From the NCBI GenBank assembly GCA_020425915.1, contig JAGQQZ010000320.1, positions 1-14,155 on the forward strand: 14,155 nucleotides of DNA, given 5' to 3'. Position 1 is the first letter of the stretch. The number at the start of each line of letters is the position of its first letter. Position numbers and translations under genes: made by a program. The stretch is from Planctomycetota bacterium (GTDB lineage: Bacteria > Planctomycetota > UBA1135 > UBA2386). Below, piece after piece: positions 6,613-14,155 of the stretch. Under the pieces are notes generated by a model, which saw only the letters and a list, made by a program, of their open reading frames with translations, had not been told where the DNA came from and did no database searches.

Positions 6613-8133
6613 ATGCCGAGAATCCGTCCGATCCTGACCTTCGCGGCGAGCGCGATCGTCGTCTGCGCGTGTGGAACCCGTCCCGAACCGGTGATGCCGA
6701 AGCCCGAGATCGTCGTCGACGGCTTGCGTCACCAGGAGATCCTGCCGCTCGCTCAGCAGAACTACGCGTACCGCTGGCTCGAGATCACGCTCGAGGCCTG
6801 CGCGCGCGACGTCGAGCGGATCGGTGCGCAGCCGACTGTCCTGTCGCGGCAGATGTTCGTGTGGGCGAACGCGATGTTCGACGCGTGGGCCGCGTACGAC
6901 TCCGTCGCGGTCGGTACTCGACTGGGTGCGAAGCTGCGACGTCCGGCCGCGGAACATACGGCCGCCAACAAGCGCGAAGCGATCAGCTACGCGAGCTTCC
7001 TCGCGCTGTGCGACCAGCTCCCGCACCACGTCGACTACCTGCGGAGTGCGATGCACGACTGCGGCTACGACCCGGACCTCGTGACGCGTGATCCTGCGCG
7101 CCCGGCCGGCATCGGTCGGATCGCCGCGGAAGCCGTGCTCGCCTATCGCCATCACGACGGAGCGAACCAGCTCGGCGACGAACTCGGTAGCGACGGGTCG
7201 CCGTACTCGGACTACACGTACTACCGACCCGTAAACCCGCCCGACCGGATCCTAGATCCCGATCGTTGGCAACCGATCCCGTTCCGCCTCGCGGACGGGA
7301 CGACGATCACGCCGGGCTTCCTGACGCCGCAGTGGTACCGCGTGAAGCCGTTCGTCATCGAGAGCTCGGCACAGTTCCGACCTGGGCCGCCGCCGACGAC
7401 GCAGACGAACGACGCGCTGCTGCGCGAGCAGACCGACGCGGTACTCCACTACAACCAGACGCTCGAGCCGGAGCAGAAGGCGATCGTCGAGTTCATGCGC
7501 GACGGGCCACGTTCGACCGGGCAGAGCGGGCACTGGCTGCGGTTCGCACAGGACGTGTCCCGGCGCGATCGTCACGGACTCGACGACGACGTGAAGTTGT
7601 TCTTCACGGTCGCCGGGACCGCGTTCGACGCGTTCATCGCGTGCTGGGAGACGAAGCGCTTCTACGACTCTTCACGCCCGTGGACGCTCGTCCGGTACTA
7701 CTACCGCGGGCAGAGGATCCTCGGTTGGGCCGGACCGAAGGGCGGCGTCGTCGAACTCCCGGCGGAGGAGTGGTACCCGTACTCGCCCTACTCGTTCGTG
7801 ACGCCGCCGTTCCCGGGCTACACGTCCGGCCACGCAACCGTCAGCGGCGCGTGCGCGAAGATCCTCGAGCTGTTCACCGGCAGCGACGAGTTCGGCGTCA
7901 CCGAGGTCCGGAATTGCTGCTCGCTGACCGAGGTCGATGTCGGGGTCGAGGTCGCGCTCGACCTGCCGACGTTCTCCGGGACCGCCGAGATCGCGGCCCT
8001 GTCGCGGGCGATGGGGGGCTATCACATCCCGATCGACAACGAGGTCGGCCTCGCGTGCGGGCGGAAGCTGGCGGCGTGGTCGTGGCCGCACTACCGGGAC
8101 TACTGGCAGGGATCGGCGAAGGTCCGACGGTGA
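6613..8133 (+). CDS. PAP2/vanadium-dependent haloperoxidase-family lipoprotein
   Basis: The 506 residues carry every motif of the vanadate/phosphate site: KRFYDSSRP (Lys348, Arg355, the KX6RP motif), TSGH (Ser405-Gly406-His407) and SRAMGGYHIPID (Arg465, His471, Asp475). Spacings between the pairs equal those in fungal vanadium chloroperoxidase (Lys to Arg 7, Arg to His 6), and His407 corresponds to its acid-base histidine. The family oxidises halides with hydrogen peroxide, but relatives are acid phosphatases, so halide chemistry is inferred. The signal region ends VCAC, pointing to lipidation at Cys20. ATG 6613 is preferred because it places a short basic n-region before the hydrophobic stretch; in-frame ATGs at 6574 and 6583 are alternatives and no start has a strong ribosome binding site. 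The frame stays open back to 5410, which is shadow of the SGNH gene. Confidence 0.9.
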   Translation: MPRIRPILTFAASAIVVCACGTRPEPVMPKPEIVVDGLRHQEILPLAQQNYAYRWLEITLEACARDVERIGAQPTVLSRQMFVWANAMFDAWAAYDSVAVGTRLGAKLRRPAAEHTAANKREAISYASFLALCDQLPHHVDYLRSAMHDCGYDPDLVTRDPARPAGIGRIAAEAVLAYRHHDGANQLGDELGSDGSPYSDYTYYRPVNPPDRILDPDRWQPIPFRLADGTTITPGFLTPQWYRVKPFVIESSAQFRPGPPPTTQTNDALLREQTDAVLHYNQTLEPEQKAIVEFMRDGPRSTGQSGHWLRFAQDVSRRDRHGLDDDVKLFFTVAGTAFDAFIACWETKRFYDSSRPWTLVRYYYRGQRILGWAGPKGGVVELPAEEWYPYSPYSFVTPPFPGYTSGHATVSGACAKILELFTGSDEFGVTEVRNCCSLTEVDVGVEVALDLPTFSGTAEIAALSRAMGGYHIPIDNEVGLACGRKLAAWSWPHYRDYWQGSAKVRR

Positions 8134-8218
8134 AGCCCGACGCGCCGCGATTTCCCGGAAACCTGGTCCGCGAACCGAATCCGTCGTAGGACGATCGCCG
8201 AACCCCTCCCCCGACCCC
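8134..8218. other. Gap between haloperoxidase and efflux genes
   Basis: This 85-base gap separates the haloperoxidase gene from the efflux operon. It contains a small palindrome TTTCCCGGAAA (8151-8161), too short to call an operator or terminator. A promoter for the efflux operon may lie here, but no -35/-10 pair is evident and no purine-rich ribosome binding site precedes ATG 8219 (the bases there are C-rich). Confidence 0.35.
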
Positions 8219-9301
8219 ATGCGCTCCCTTCTCGTGTACCTGCTCGCGATCGTCGCCCTCGGCGTGGGGGCATGGTTCGCGTTCCCGGACTGGTTCGGCC
8301 GTGGCGACGGCGACGCGACGCTCTCGTCGCAACCACGGTCGTCGATCGCGCCGGTGGTCGTCGCGCACGTCGTCCGGGCACCGTTCGCCGAACGACTCGA
8401 GGCGCTCGGCACGGTCATCGCGAACGAATCGGTCGACATCACGCCGAACCGCGCCGACCACGTGACCGCGATCCACTTCGAGGACGGGCAGCGAGTCGAG
8501 CGCGACCAGGTCCTGTTCGAGATGAACACGGCCGAGGAGCGGGCGGAGCTCGCCGCCGCGGTGGCGAACCTCGAGGACGCGGAGCGCAATCTGAAGCGCG
8601 CAACCGATCTGCACGCCGAGGAACTCGTCAGCGACAGCGAGTTCGACGCGGCCAAGACTGCGGTCGCCGCGGCCGAGGCCCGGGTCGAGGCATTGAAGGC
8701 CACGATCGCCGACCGCGAGGTCCGCGCCCCGTTCGACGGAGTCCTGGGTCTCCGCCACATCAGCGTCGGCGCCTACGTCCAACCGGCGACCCTCGTGACC
8801 ACGCTCGACGACCTCTCGGTCGTCAAGCTCGACTTCACGATCCCCGAGACGTGGCTGCCGGCGGTGCGTTCGGGCATGGCGATACTCGCGCGCAGCGACG
8901 CGTGGCCGAACGACGAATTCCGGGGTCGTGTCGAGACGCTCGACACGCGACTCGACCCGAGCACGCGTTCGGTCGTCGTGCGCGCCGAGATGCCCAACCC
9001 GGACACCAAACTGCGGCCCGGCATGTTGCTCAAGGTCGCGGTCGATCGCGGTGAGGAGCCGGTGTTGCAGATCCCCGAAGCGGCGGTCGTCCCGGTCGGG
9101 TCGGAGCAGTTCGTGTGGAGCATCGGCGAAGGCGATGTCGCGCACCGGGTCGAGGTCGAGCTGGGCCGCCGCCGACCGGGGCGGGTCGAGGTCCGGGGAG
9201 GCCTGGAGCAAGGGCAGCGGGTCGTGGTCGAGGGCATCGTCCGGGTTCGCGACGGCGAAGCCGTCGCGGTCGTCGCAACGCGCGAAGTCGAGGGCGACTG
9301 A
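8219..9301 (+). CDS. RND efflux periplasmic adaptor (membrane fusion protein)
   Basis: The 360-residue protein links an RND pump to an outer-membrane channel across the periplasm. An N-terminal uncleaved signal-anchor helix (about 4-22) is followed by the split lipoyl domain (about 67-100, IHFEDGQRVERDQVLFEMN, and 165-198, VRAPFDGVLG). Between them is the alpha-hairpin coiled coil (about 103-165), rich in Ala and Glu. The beta-barrel domain comes next, with ETLDTRLDPSTRSVVVRAEMPN and LRPGMLLKV (266-274), and then the membrane-proximal domain ending LEQGQRVVVEG. This is the AcrA/MexA-type HlyD layout. It is two bases upstream of the pump gene, with which it is surely co-transcribed. The substrate is unknown. 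ATG 8219 is chosen because it begins directly before the hydrophobic anchor; upstream codons in the frame are arginine-rich shadow. Confidence 0.95.
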   Translation: MRSLLVYLLAIVALGVGAWFAFPDWFGRGDGDATLSSQPRSSIAPVVVAHVVRAPFAERLEALGTVIANESVDITPNRADHVTAIHFEDGQRVERDQVLFEMNTAEERAELAAAVANLEDAERNLKRATDLHAEELVSDSEFDAAKTAVAAAEARVEALKATIADREVRAPFDGVLGLRHISVGAYVQPATLVTTLDDLSVVKLDFTIPETWLPAVRSGMAILARSDAWPNDEFRGRVETLDTRLDPSTRSVVVRAEMPNPDTKLRPGMLLKVAVDRGEEPVLQIPEAAVVPVGSEQFVWSIGEGDVAHRVEVELGRRRPGRVEVRGGLEQGQRVVVEGIVRVRDGEAVAVVATREVEGD

Positions 9302-9303
9302 GC

Positions 9304-12300
9304 ATGTTGCTCTCCGACCTGTCGGTACGCCGGCCGGTGTTCGCGACGGTGCTGTCGCTCGTCGTCGTCGTGCTCGGCATCGTCGGCTACTCGCGCCTCG
9401 GGGTGCGGGAGTTCCCGGACATCGATCCGCCGACGGTCAGCATCGACACGTCCTATCCGGGCGCGGCGGCCGCCGTGGTCGAGACGCGCGTCACGCAGAT
9501 CCTCGAGGACGCGGTCAGTGGCGTCGAAGGGGTCCGAACGATCTCGTCGGAGACCAGTGACGGCGCCTCGCAGATCACGATCGAGTTCCTGCTGAGCCGG
9601 GACATCGAGGGCGCGGCCAACGACGTTCGCGATCGCGTGTCGCGGGTGCTTAACCAACTCCCCGAGGAGGTCGATCCGCCGCAGATCGCGAAGGTCGATT
9701 CGAACAGCGACACGATCTTCTGGCTCAACCTGGCGAGCCCGGTGCGGGACTCGGGCGAGCTCACGGACTACGCCGAGCGATACCTGATCGACCAGCTGTC
9801 GACGGTCCCGGGGGTCGCGCAGGTTCGACTCGGTGGCGGCAGTCGCTACGCGATGCGCGTGTGGTTGGACCGCCAGGCGCTCGCCGCGACCGGCCTCACG
9901 GCGGGCGACGTCGAGCGCGCGCTGCGCGCCGAGAACGTCGAGCTGCCGGCGGGCAGGGTCGAGTCGGAGCAGCGCGAGTTCACGGTGCGCGTCGAGCGCG
10001 CGTACCGCACGGCCGCGGACTTCGAGCGACTCGCGATCGGTCGCGGACCCGACGGCTACATCGTCCGGCTCCGAGACGTCGCGCGTGTCGATCGCGGGCC
10101 GTCGGACGACCGCGTGTCGTTCCGTCGCAACGGCGAGGACATGGTCGGGCTCGGGATCCTGCGCCAGGCGAAGGCCAACACGGTCGAGGTCGTGCGCGCG
10201 GTCAAGCAAAGGGTGGTGCGGATGAACGAGTCGTTGCCGCCCGACATGCAGCTCTACCCGAGCTACGACAGTTCGATCTACATCGACGAGGCGATCGATC
10301 AGGTGTGGTGGACGCTGTTGATGACCGCCGGCGTCGTCGTGCTGGTGATCTTCGCGTTCCTCGGCAGCGTGCGGGCCACGTTGGTCCCGGCCGTGACCGT
10401 GCCGGTTTCGTTGGTCGGCACGTTCTTCGTGCTCTACCTGCTCGGGTTCTCGATCAACCTGCTGACGTTGTTGGCGCTCGTGCTCGCGATCGGTCTCGTC
10501 GTCGACGACTCGATCGTCGTGCTCGAGAACATCGCGCGGCGGGTGCGCGATGGCGAGGCGCCGCTGCGGGCCGCGTTCCTCGGCAGTCGACAGGTCGGCT
10601 TCGCGGTCGTCGCGACGACCGTCGTGCTGGTCGCGGTGTTCGTTCCGATCTCGTTGTTGCAGGGGAACACCGGCCGGCTGTTCTCCGAGTTCGCGCTCGC
10701 GCTCGCGGGAGCCGTCGTGCTGTCGACGATCGTCGCGCTGACGCTCTCGCCGGCGATGTGCGCCGCGATGCTGCGATCCGGTGCGCCGACCACGATCAGT
10801 CGATGGATCGACGCGGGGTTCCGGCCCATGCAGAGAGCCTATCGATGGTTGCTCGAAGGCGTCGTGCGACAGCCGTTCGCGGCGCTGCTCGTCATCGGTG
10901 GACTGTCGGCCGCGATCGCCGGCCTCTACCGGGTGTTGCCGGCCGAGTACACCCCGAGTGAGGACCGCGGCGATTTCCGCGTCTCGGTGCGCGGTCCCGA
11001 GGGCGCGTCGTTCACGCAATCGATCGAGATGGCGACGCGTGTCGAAGATGTCCTGCTCGATCTGATCCGATCGGGCGAGGCCGAACGCGTGCTGGTGCGC
11101 GTGCCGGGCTCGTTCGGTCGTGGCGGCGACGTCAACTCGGCGTTCGGCACCGTGCTGCTCAAGCTCTGGGGTGAACGCGATCGGACGACCCAGCAGGTCA
11201 TGGCCGAGGTCGACGAGAAGTTCGAGGCGATGCCGGGCTATCGCGCGTTCTGCATCGCGCGATCGGGCCTGCTGCGCCGCAGCGGGCAGGCGGTGCAGTT
11301 CGTGATCACCGGGTCGACGTTCGAGGAACTCGCGCGTTGGCGTGACGTGATCCTGGCACGTGCCGCCGAGAACCCAGGACTCCGCGCCGTCGACCACGAC
11401 TACAAGGAGACGAAGCCGCAGCTCCAGGTCCTCGTCGACACCGACCGCGCGGCCGACCTCGGCGTCTCGGTGCGCGAGATCGGTAGCACGCTCGAGACGT
11501 TGATGGGATTCCGGCGCGTCACGACCTACGTCGACCGCGGCGAGGAGTACGACGTCATGCTCGAGGCGGAGGACAGCGACAAGCGGTCGCCGTCGGATCT
11601 CGAGCAGGTGTACGTTCGTTCGGCCGTGACCGGCGAGCTCGTGCCGCTCGCCAATCTGGTGCGGATCACACCGTTCGCCGATTCCTCGACCCGCAACCGC
11701 TACGACCGGCTGCGCGCGATCACGATCACGGCGAGCTTGGCCGAGGGTTACACCCTCGGTGAGGCGCTGGAGTTCCTGCGGGGCGTCGTGCGCGACGACC
11801 TCGGCAACGCACCGGGGATCGCCTACAAGGAACAGAGTCGTGAGTTCGTCGAAGCATCCGGCGCACTCGTGTTCACGTTCGGGATCTCGCTGCTGCTGGT
11901 CTACCTGGTGCTGGCCGCGCAGTTCGAGAGCTTCCTGCACCCGATCGTCATCCTGTTGACCGTGCCACTCGCGGTGTTCGGCGGGCTGTTCGGCATGTGG
12001 CTCGCTGGCGAGACGCTCAACATCTACAGCCAGATCGCGCTCGTGATCCTGATCGGACTCGCGACCAAGAACGGGATCCTCATCGTCGAGTTCGCGAACC
12101 AGTTGCGGGACGAGGGCCGCGCGATCCTCGACGCGATCGTCGACGCCTCCGAACTCCGGTTGCGTCCGATCCTCATGACCGGGTTCTCGACCGCGTTCGG
12201 CGCGATCCCGCTCGTGCTCGCGACCGGCGCCGGCGCCGAGGCGCGCACGGCGATCGGTGTCGTGATCCTCAGTGGCGTCACGCTCGCTACGTTGACGACG

Positions 12301-12426
12301 CTGTTCGTCGTGCCGTCGATCTACGGGTTCGTCGCTCGGTTCACGGACTCACCGGGCGCGCGCGCCCGTGAACTCGAGACGCAGCTGCAGACGACTTCGT
12401 CGGCGGCCGAACCCGTCGTCGGATGA
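9304..12426 (+). CDS. HAE1/AcrB-type RND efflux pump, inner-membrane subunit
   Basis: The 1040 residues match the length of AcrB-type proton-driven exporters. After MLLSDLSVRRPVFA comes TM1, then the first porter loop with PGAAAAVVETRVTQILEDAVSGVEGV. The TM4 motif GLVVDDSIVVLENI carries the proton-relay aspartates Asp401 and Asp402, and the TM10 motif ATKNGILIVEF carries the relay lysine Lys922. The second porter half follows TM7 at about residues 520-545, and the final helices end near IYGFVARF. GAGGG lies shortly before ATG 9304. The gene follows the adaptor gene by two bases and overlaps the ltrA-like gene by four. No TolC-type outer-membrane factor is nearby, so one encoded elsewhere must be shared. 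The substrate cannot be predicted; the sequence looks more like multidrug HAE1 than heavy-metal pumps. Confidence 0.96.
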   Translation: MLLSDLSVRRPVFATVLSLVVVVLGIVGYSRLGVREFPDIDPPTVSIDTSYPGAAAAVVETRVTQILEDAVSGVEGVRTISSETSDGASQITIEFLLSRDIEGAANDVRDRVSRVLNQLPEEVDPPQIAKVDSNSDTIFWLNLASPVRDSGELTDYAERYLIDQLSTVPGVAQVRLGGGSRYAMRVWLDRQALAATGLTAGDVERALRAENVELPAGRVESEQREFTVRVERAYRTAADFERLAIGRGPDGYIVRLRDVARVDRGPSDDRVSFRRNGEDMVGLGILRQAKANTVEVVRAVKQRVVRMNESLPPDMQLYPSYDSSIYIDEAIDQVWWTLLMTAGVVVLVIFAFLGSVRATLVPAVTVPVSLVGTFFVLYLLGFSINLLTLLALVLAIGLVVDDSIVVLENIARRVRDGEAPLRAAFLGSRQVGFAVVATTVVLVAVFVPISLLQGNTGRLFSEFALALAGAVVLSTIVALTLSPAMCAAMLRSGAPTTISRWIDAGFRPMQRAYRWLLEGVVRQPFAALLVIGGLSAAIAGLYRVLPAEYTPSEDRGDFRVSVRGPEGASFTQSIEMATRVEDVLLDLIRSGEAERVLVRVPGSFGRGGDVNSAFGTVLLKLWGERDRTTQQVMAEVDEKFEAMPGYRAFCIARSGLLRRSGQAVQFVITGSTFEELARWRDVILARAAENPGLRAVDHDYKETKPQLQVLVDTDRAADLGVSVREIGSTLETLMGFRRVTTYVDRGEEYDVMLEAEDSDKRSPSDLEQVYVRSAVTGELVPLANLVRITPFADSSTRNRYDRLRAITITASLAEGYTLGEALEFLRGVVRDDLGNAPGIAYKEQSREFVEASGALVFTFGISLLLVYLVLAAQFESFLHPIVILLTVPLAVFGGLFGMWLAGETLNIYSQIALVILIGLATKNGILIVEFANQLRDEGRAILDAIVDASELRLRPILMTGFSTAFGAIPLVLATGAGAEARTAIGVVILSGVTLATLTTLFVVPSIYGFVARFTDSPGARARELETQLQTTSSAAEPVVG

Positions 12427-13559
12427 GGGATCTCCGCTACCACGCGCCGAATCGCCGCGCGACGTGGCTGGAGTTGTTCTTCGACCTCGTGTTCGTCGCG
12501 GGCATCGGGGTGATCACCCATCACCTCGCGCACGTCCACGACGGTCACCTGGAGGGCCGCGACATCGCCGCGTTCTTCGCCGAGTTCGTTCCGCTGTGGT
12601 GGATCTGGGCTTCGCACACGCTGTTCGCCAATCGCTTCGACGACGACGGTCGAGGCCACCGGATCGTCAGCCTGTCGATCATGTTCCTGATGATGGGCAT
12701 GGCGGCGCTGTTCGGAACCGGACTCGGAGAGCACACGCGAGCATTCGTGGCGATCTACGTCGCGATCCGCGCGATCCTCGCGGGGCTCTACTTCGCCGTG
12801 CCGCACGCGGCATCGACCGGGATCTGCGCCCGCTGGATGGCGATCACGATCGTCGTCGGTGCCGGATTCGCCGGCGCTTCCCTGCTGTTCGACCCGGCGA
12901 TCGGGCGCATCGTGTTCTTCGCCGGCATCGCCTTCGAGATGGTCGCCGCGGTGCTCGTGTCCAATCGATCGGGGACGCTCCCCGTCCATCGAGCCCACCT
13001 CGTGGAACGAGTCGGACTGCTCTCGATCATCCTGCTCGGGGAGTCCGTCATCAGCCTCGTCGCGAGCCTCCAAGGCATCGAATGGGACGCCTATCGCATG
13101 ACGGCCGCGATCTCCGGCTTCGTCATGCTGTGCTCGATCTGGTGGATCTACTTCAACGGGTTCGACGTCCTCGAACACGTGAAGCGGGATCGGCACGGAT
13201 TCGTGCTGCTCTACTCACACGTGTTCTTCCTGCTCGGCCTCGGCGTGCTCGCGAACATGATCCGCCACGCCGTCAGCGGGGACCTCGGCGTCTCCGAGTT
13301 CCGCTGGCTCGCGATCGCCGGCATGACGCTCTTCTACCTCGGCAAGCAGATCAGCTACTACTGGGTGCTGCCGCCGTACCGCTTCAACATCTTCGTCAAC
13401 ACCGTCGTGTGCATCGGCGTGACGGCGACGAGCACGTTGCTACCCCGAACGGAGTACGCCCTCGTAGGAGCGACCATCGCGATGATCTTCTACGCCTACT
13501 CGCACATCCGTTGGACGATGCCGAAGGACGCGAGCGCGTACCTCCGCCCGGCCGACTGA
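12423..13559 (+). CDS. Low temperature requirement protein A (LtrA) family membrane protein
   Basis: This 378-residue polytopic membrane protein has about ten hydrophobic segments. The family signature WLELFFDLVFV lies at 15-25 and HLVERVGLLSIILLGESVISLV at 192-213; further segments include SIWWIYFNGFDVLEH and the terminal helix around 345-362. LtrA was named from a Listeria mutant needing higher growth temperature, and its molecular role is not established. ATG 12423 overlaps the pump stop TGA by four bases (ATGA), so it is the third gene of the efflux operon by coupling. That placement suggests, but does not prove, an envelope-stress or transport role. The last dozen residues are polar. No truncation is seen. 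Confidence 0.92.
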   Translation: MRDLRYHAPNRRATWLELFFDLVFVAGIGVITHHLAHVHDGHLEGRDIAAFFAEFVPLWWIWASHTLFANRFDDDGRGHRIVSLSIMFLMMGMAALFGTGLGEHTRAFVAIYVAIRAILAGLYFAVPHAASTGICARWMAITIVVGAGFAGASLLFDPAIGRIVFFAGIAFEMVAAVLVSNRSGTLPVHRAHLVERVGLLSIILLGESVISLVASLQGIEWDAYRMTAAISGFVMLCSIWWIYFNGFDVLEHVKRDRHGFVLLYSHVFFLLGLGVLANMIRHAVSGDLGVSEFRWLAIAGMTLFYLGKQISYYWVLPPYRFNIFVNTVVCIGVTATSTLLPRTEYALVGATIAMIFYAYSHIRWTMPKDASAYLRPAD

Positions 13560-13677
13560 CCGCCGCCCGATCCGGCGCGCGGCCGCCGCGCGTGAGGATG
13601 CGCGCTCCCTCTCCTCTCGCCTTCGAGCCGAGCGCTCGCGAGCCGAGCGCACCCGCGACGACGAACCGGCGACTCGG
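13560..13677. terminator. Convergent intergenic region with GC hairpin
   Basis: The 118 bases separate two convergent genes, where a terminator is expected. CGCGCGG (13576-13582), CCG, CCGCGCG (13586-13592) form a perfect 7 bp hairpin, but no T-tract follows on either side, so intrinsic termination is not assured. A 12-base direct repeat CGAGCCGAGCGC occurs at 13624-13635 and 13639-13650, with the palindrome GCTCGCGAGC (13634-13643) across its junction. Confidence 0.35.
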
Positions 13678-14155
13678 TCAGTTCCCCTGAACGAGTCGCT
13701 CCAGCCCAGCCGCGAGGTCCGCCAGCTCCGTACACGCACCCTGCGTTTCCGTAGCACCTTCCGAAGTGCTCTGCGCAGCCTGCGCCACGATCGCCACGTT
13801 GCTCGCGATCTGACCGCTGCCTTCCGCGGCCTCGTTGATGTTCCGGCTGATCTCGTTCGTCGTCGCGGTCTGTTCCTCGACGGCGCTCGCGATCGTCGCC
13901 TGGATGTCGTTGATCTGCTCGATGATCGTGCTGATTGCACCGATCGCGTCGACGGCACCACCGGTGTCGTTCTGGATCGTCTCGATCTTGCGGCTGATGT
14001 CCTCGGTCGCTTCCGCGGTCTGCTTCGCGAGCTCCTTGACCTCGTTCGCGACCACCGCGAAGCCCTTGCCGGCTTCCCCGGCGCGCGCGGCTTCGATCGT
14101 CGCGTTGAGCGCGAGCAGGTTCGTCTGCTGCGCGATCGACGTGATGACCTTGATG
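13678..14155 (-). CDS. Methyl-accepting chemotaxis protein, C-terminal signalling part (cut by window end)
   Basis: Only the last 158 residues are visible; the gene continues past the right edge. The fragment opens in the conserved hairpin tip, with IAQQTNLLALNATIEAARAG and then GKGFAVVANEVKELAKQT, which contacts CheA and CheW. It is followed by the descending helix of the four-helix signalling bundle (IEQINDIQATIASAVEEQTATTNEISRN). The protein ends LERLVQGN without the NWETF-like pentapeptide that tethers CheR/CheB in some receptors. Heptad-like Ala/Ser/Glu-rich composition continues almost to the end. The sensor domain, membrane segments and start lie outside the window, so the ligand and location are unknown. 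The GTG at 14055 is an internal Val codon within the FAVVANE motif, not a start. Confidence 0.95.
   Translation of the reverse strand, partial: IKVITSIAQQTNLLALNATIEAARAGEAGKGFAVVANEVKELAKQTAEATEDISRKIETIQNDTGGAVDAIGAISTIIEQINDIQATIASAVEEQTATTNEISRNINEAAEGSGQIASNVAIVAQAAQSTSEGATETQGACTELADLAAGLERLVQGN

Noticed and set aside
6454..7155. N-terminal extension of the SGNH hydrolase frame
   Set aside because: The residues are Arg/Asp-rich and antisense to the haloperoxidase, and a Shine-Dalgarno-preceded GTG at 6453 starts just before the anchor helix.
8122..8192. Possible long-range pairing GTCCGACGG with CCGTCGTAGGAC after the haloperoxidase gene
   Set aside because: The match is interrupted by a two-base bulge, spans about 50 bases, and half lies in coding sequence; there is no T-tract. 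Too weak to call a terminator.
8773..11940. 1055-codon open frame on the minus strand opposite the RND pump
   Set aside because: Its translation is dominated by Arg, Asp, His and Glu with no domain or signal, and it mirrors the third-position GC bias of the plus-strand pump and adaptor genes, which have complete family motifs. It is an antisense shadow.

Overview
The window is a GC-rich bacterial chromosome segment packed with protein-coding genes. Gene ends overlap repeatedly (ATGA, GTGA and TGATG junctions). I see no rRNA, tRNA, CRISPR array, insertion sequence, phage gene or attachment site. The mix of genes suggests an environmental Gram-negative bacterium: membrane-anchored SGNH hydrolase, SUMF1-type lipoprotein, vanadium haloperoxidase-type lipoprotein, tripartite RND efflux genes, LtrA and a chemoreceptor. 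Planctomycetota is my best guess and Myxococcota or a relative is an alternative. No marker in the window settles this, so it is an inference only.

Left block (1-4564, + strand). After an upstream region with two inverted repeats and a possible divergent partial ORF comes prfB. It needs the classical +1 programmed frameshift at CTTTGAC (331-337) to make full-length release factor 2. prfB, purH, a 116-residue unknown protein and a YggS-type PLP-binding protein are joined by 1-4 base overlaps, so they almost certainly form one translationally coupled operon. A small two-helix membrane protein with a bacterial PH domain follows 33 bases later.

Middle block (4511-8133). Two minus-strand genes form a coupled envelope pair: an N-terminally anchored SGNH hydrolase, then a lipoprotein with a formylglycine-generating-enzyme-like (SUMF1) fold that lacks the usual catalytic cysteines. 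The last gene converges on, and overlaps, the PH-domain gene by 54 bases. Divergent from the SGNH gene, across a 159-base gap, is a PAP2/vanadium-dependent haloperoxidase lipoprotein with the full vanadate-binding motif set.

Right block (8219-14155). A membrane fusion protein, an HAE1-type RND pump and an LtrA-family membrane protein form a tight + strand operon without an outer-membrane factor. The convergent minus-strand gene at the right edge is the C-terminal signalling part of a methyl-accepting chemotaxis protein, cut by the window end.

Most of this is ordinary core and envelope gene content, and I do not see a clear new multi-gene system. The most distinctive signal is at the prfB recoding site. 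The slippery bases and the in-frame UGA lie inside an 18-base perfect palindrome, and the purine gene purH sits directly downstream, so its translation may depend on ribosomes that have frameshifted.
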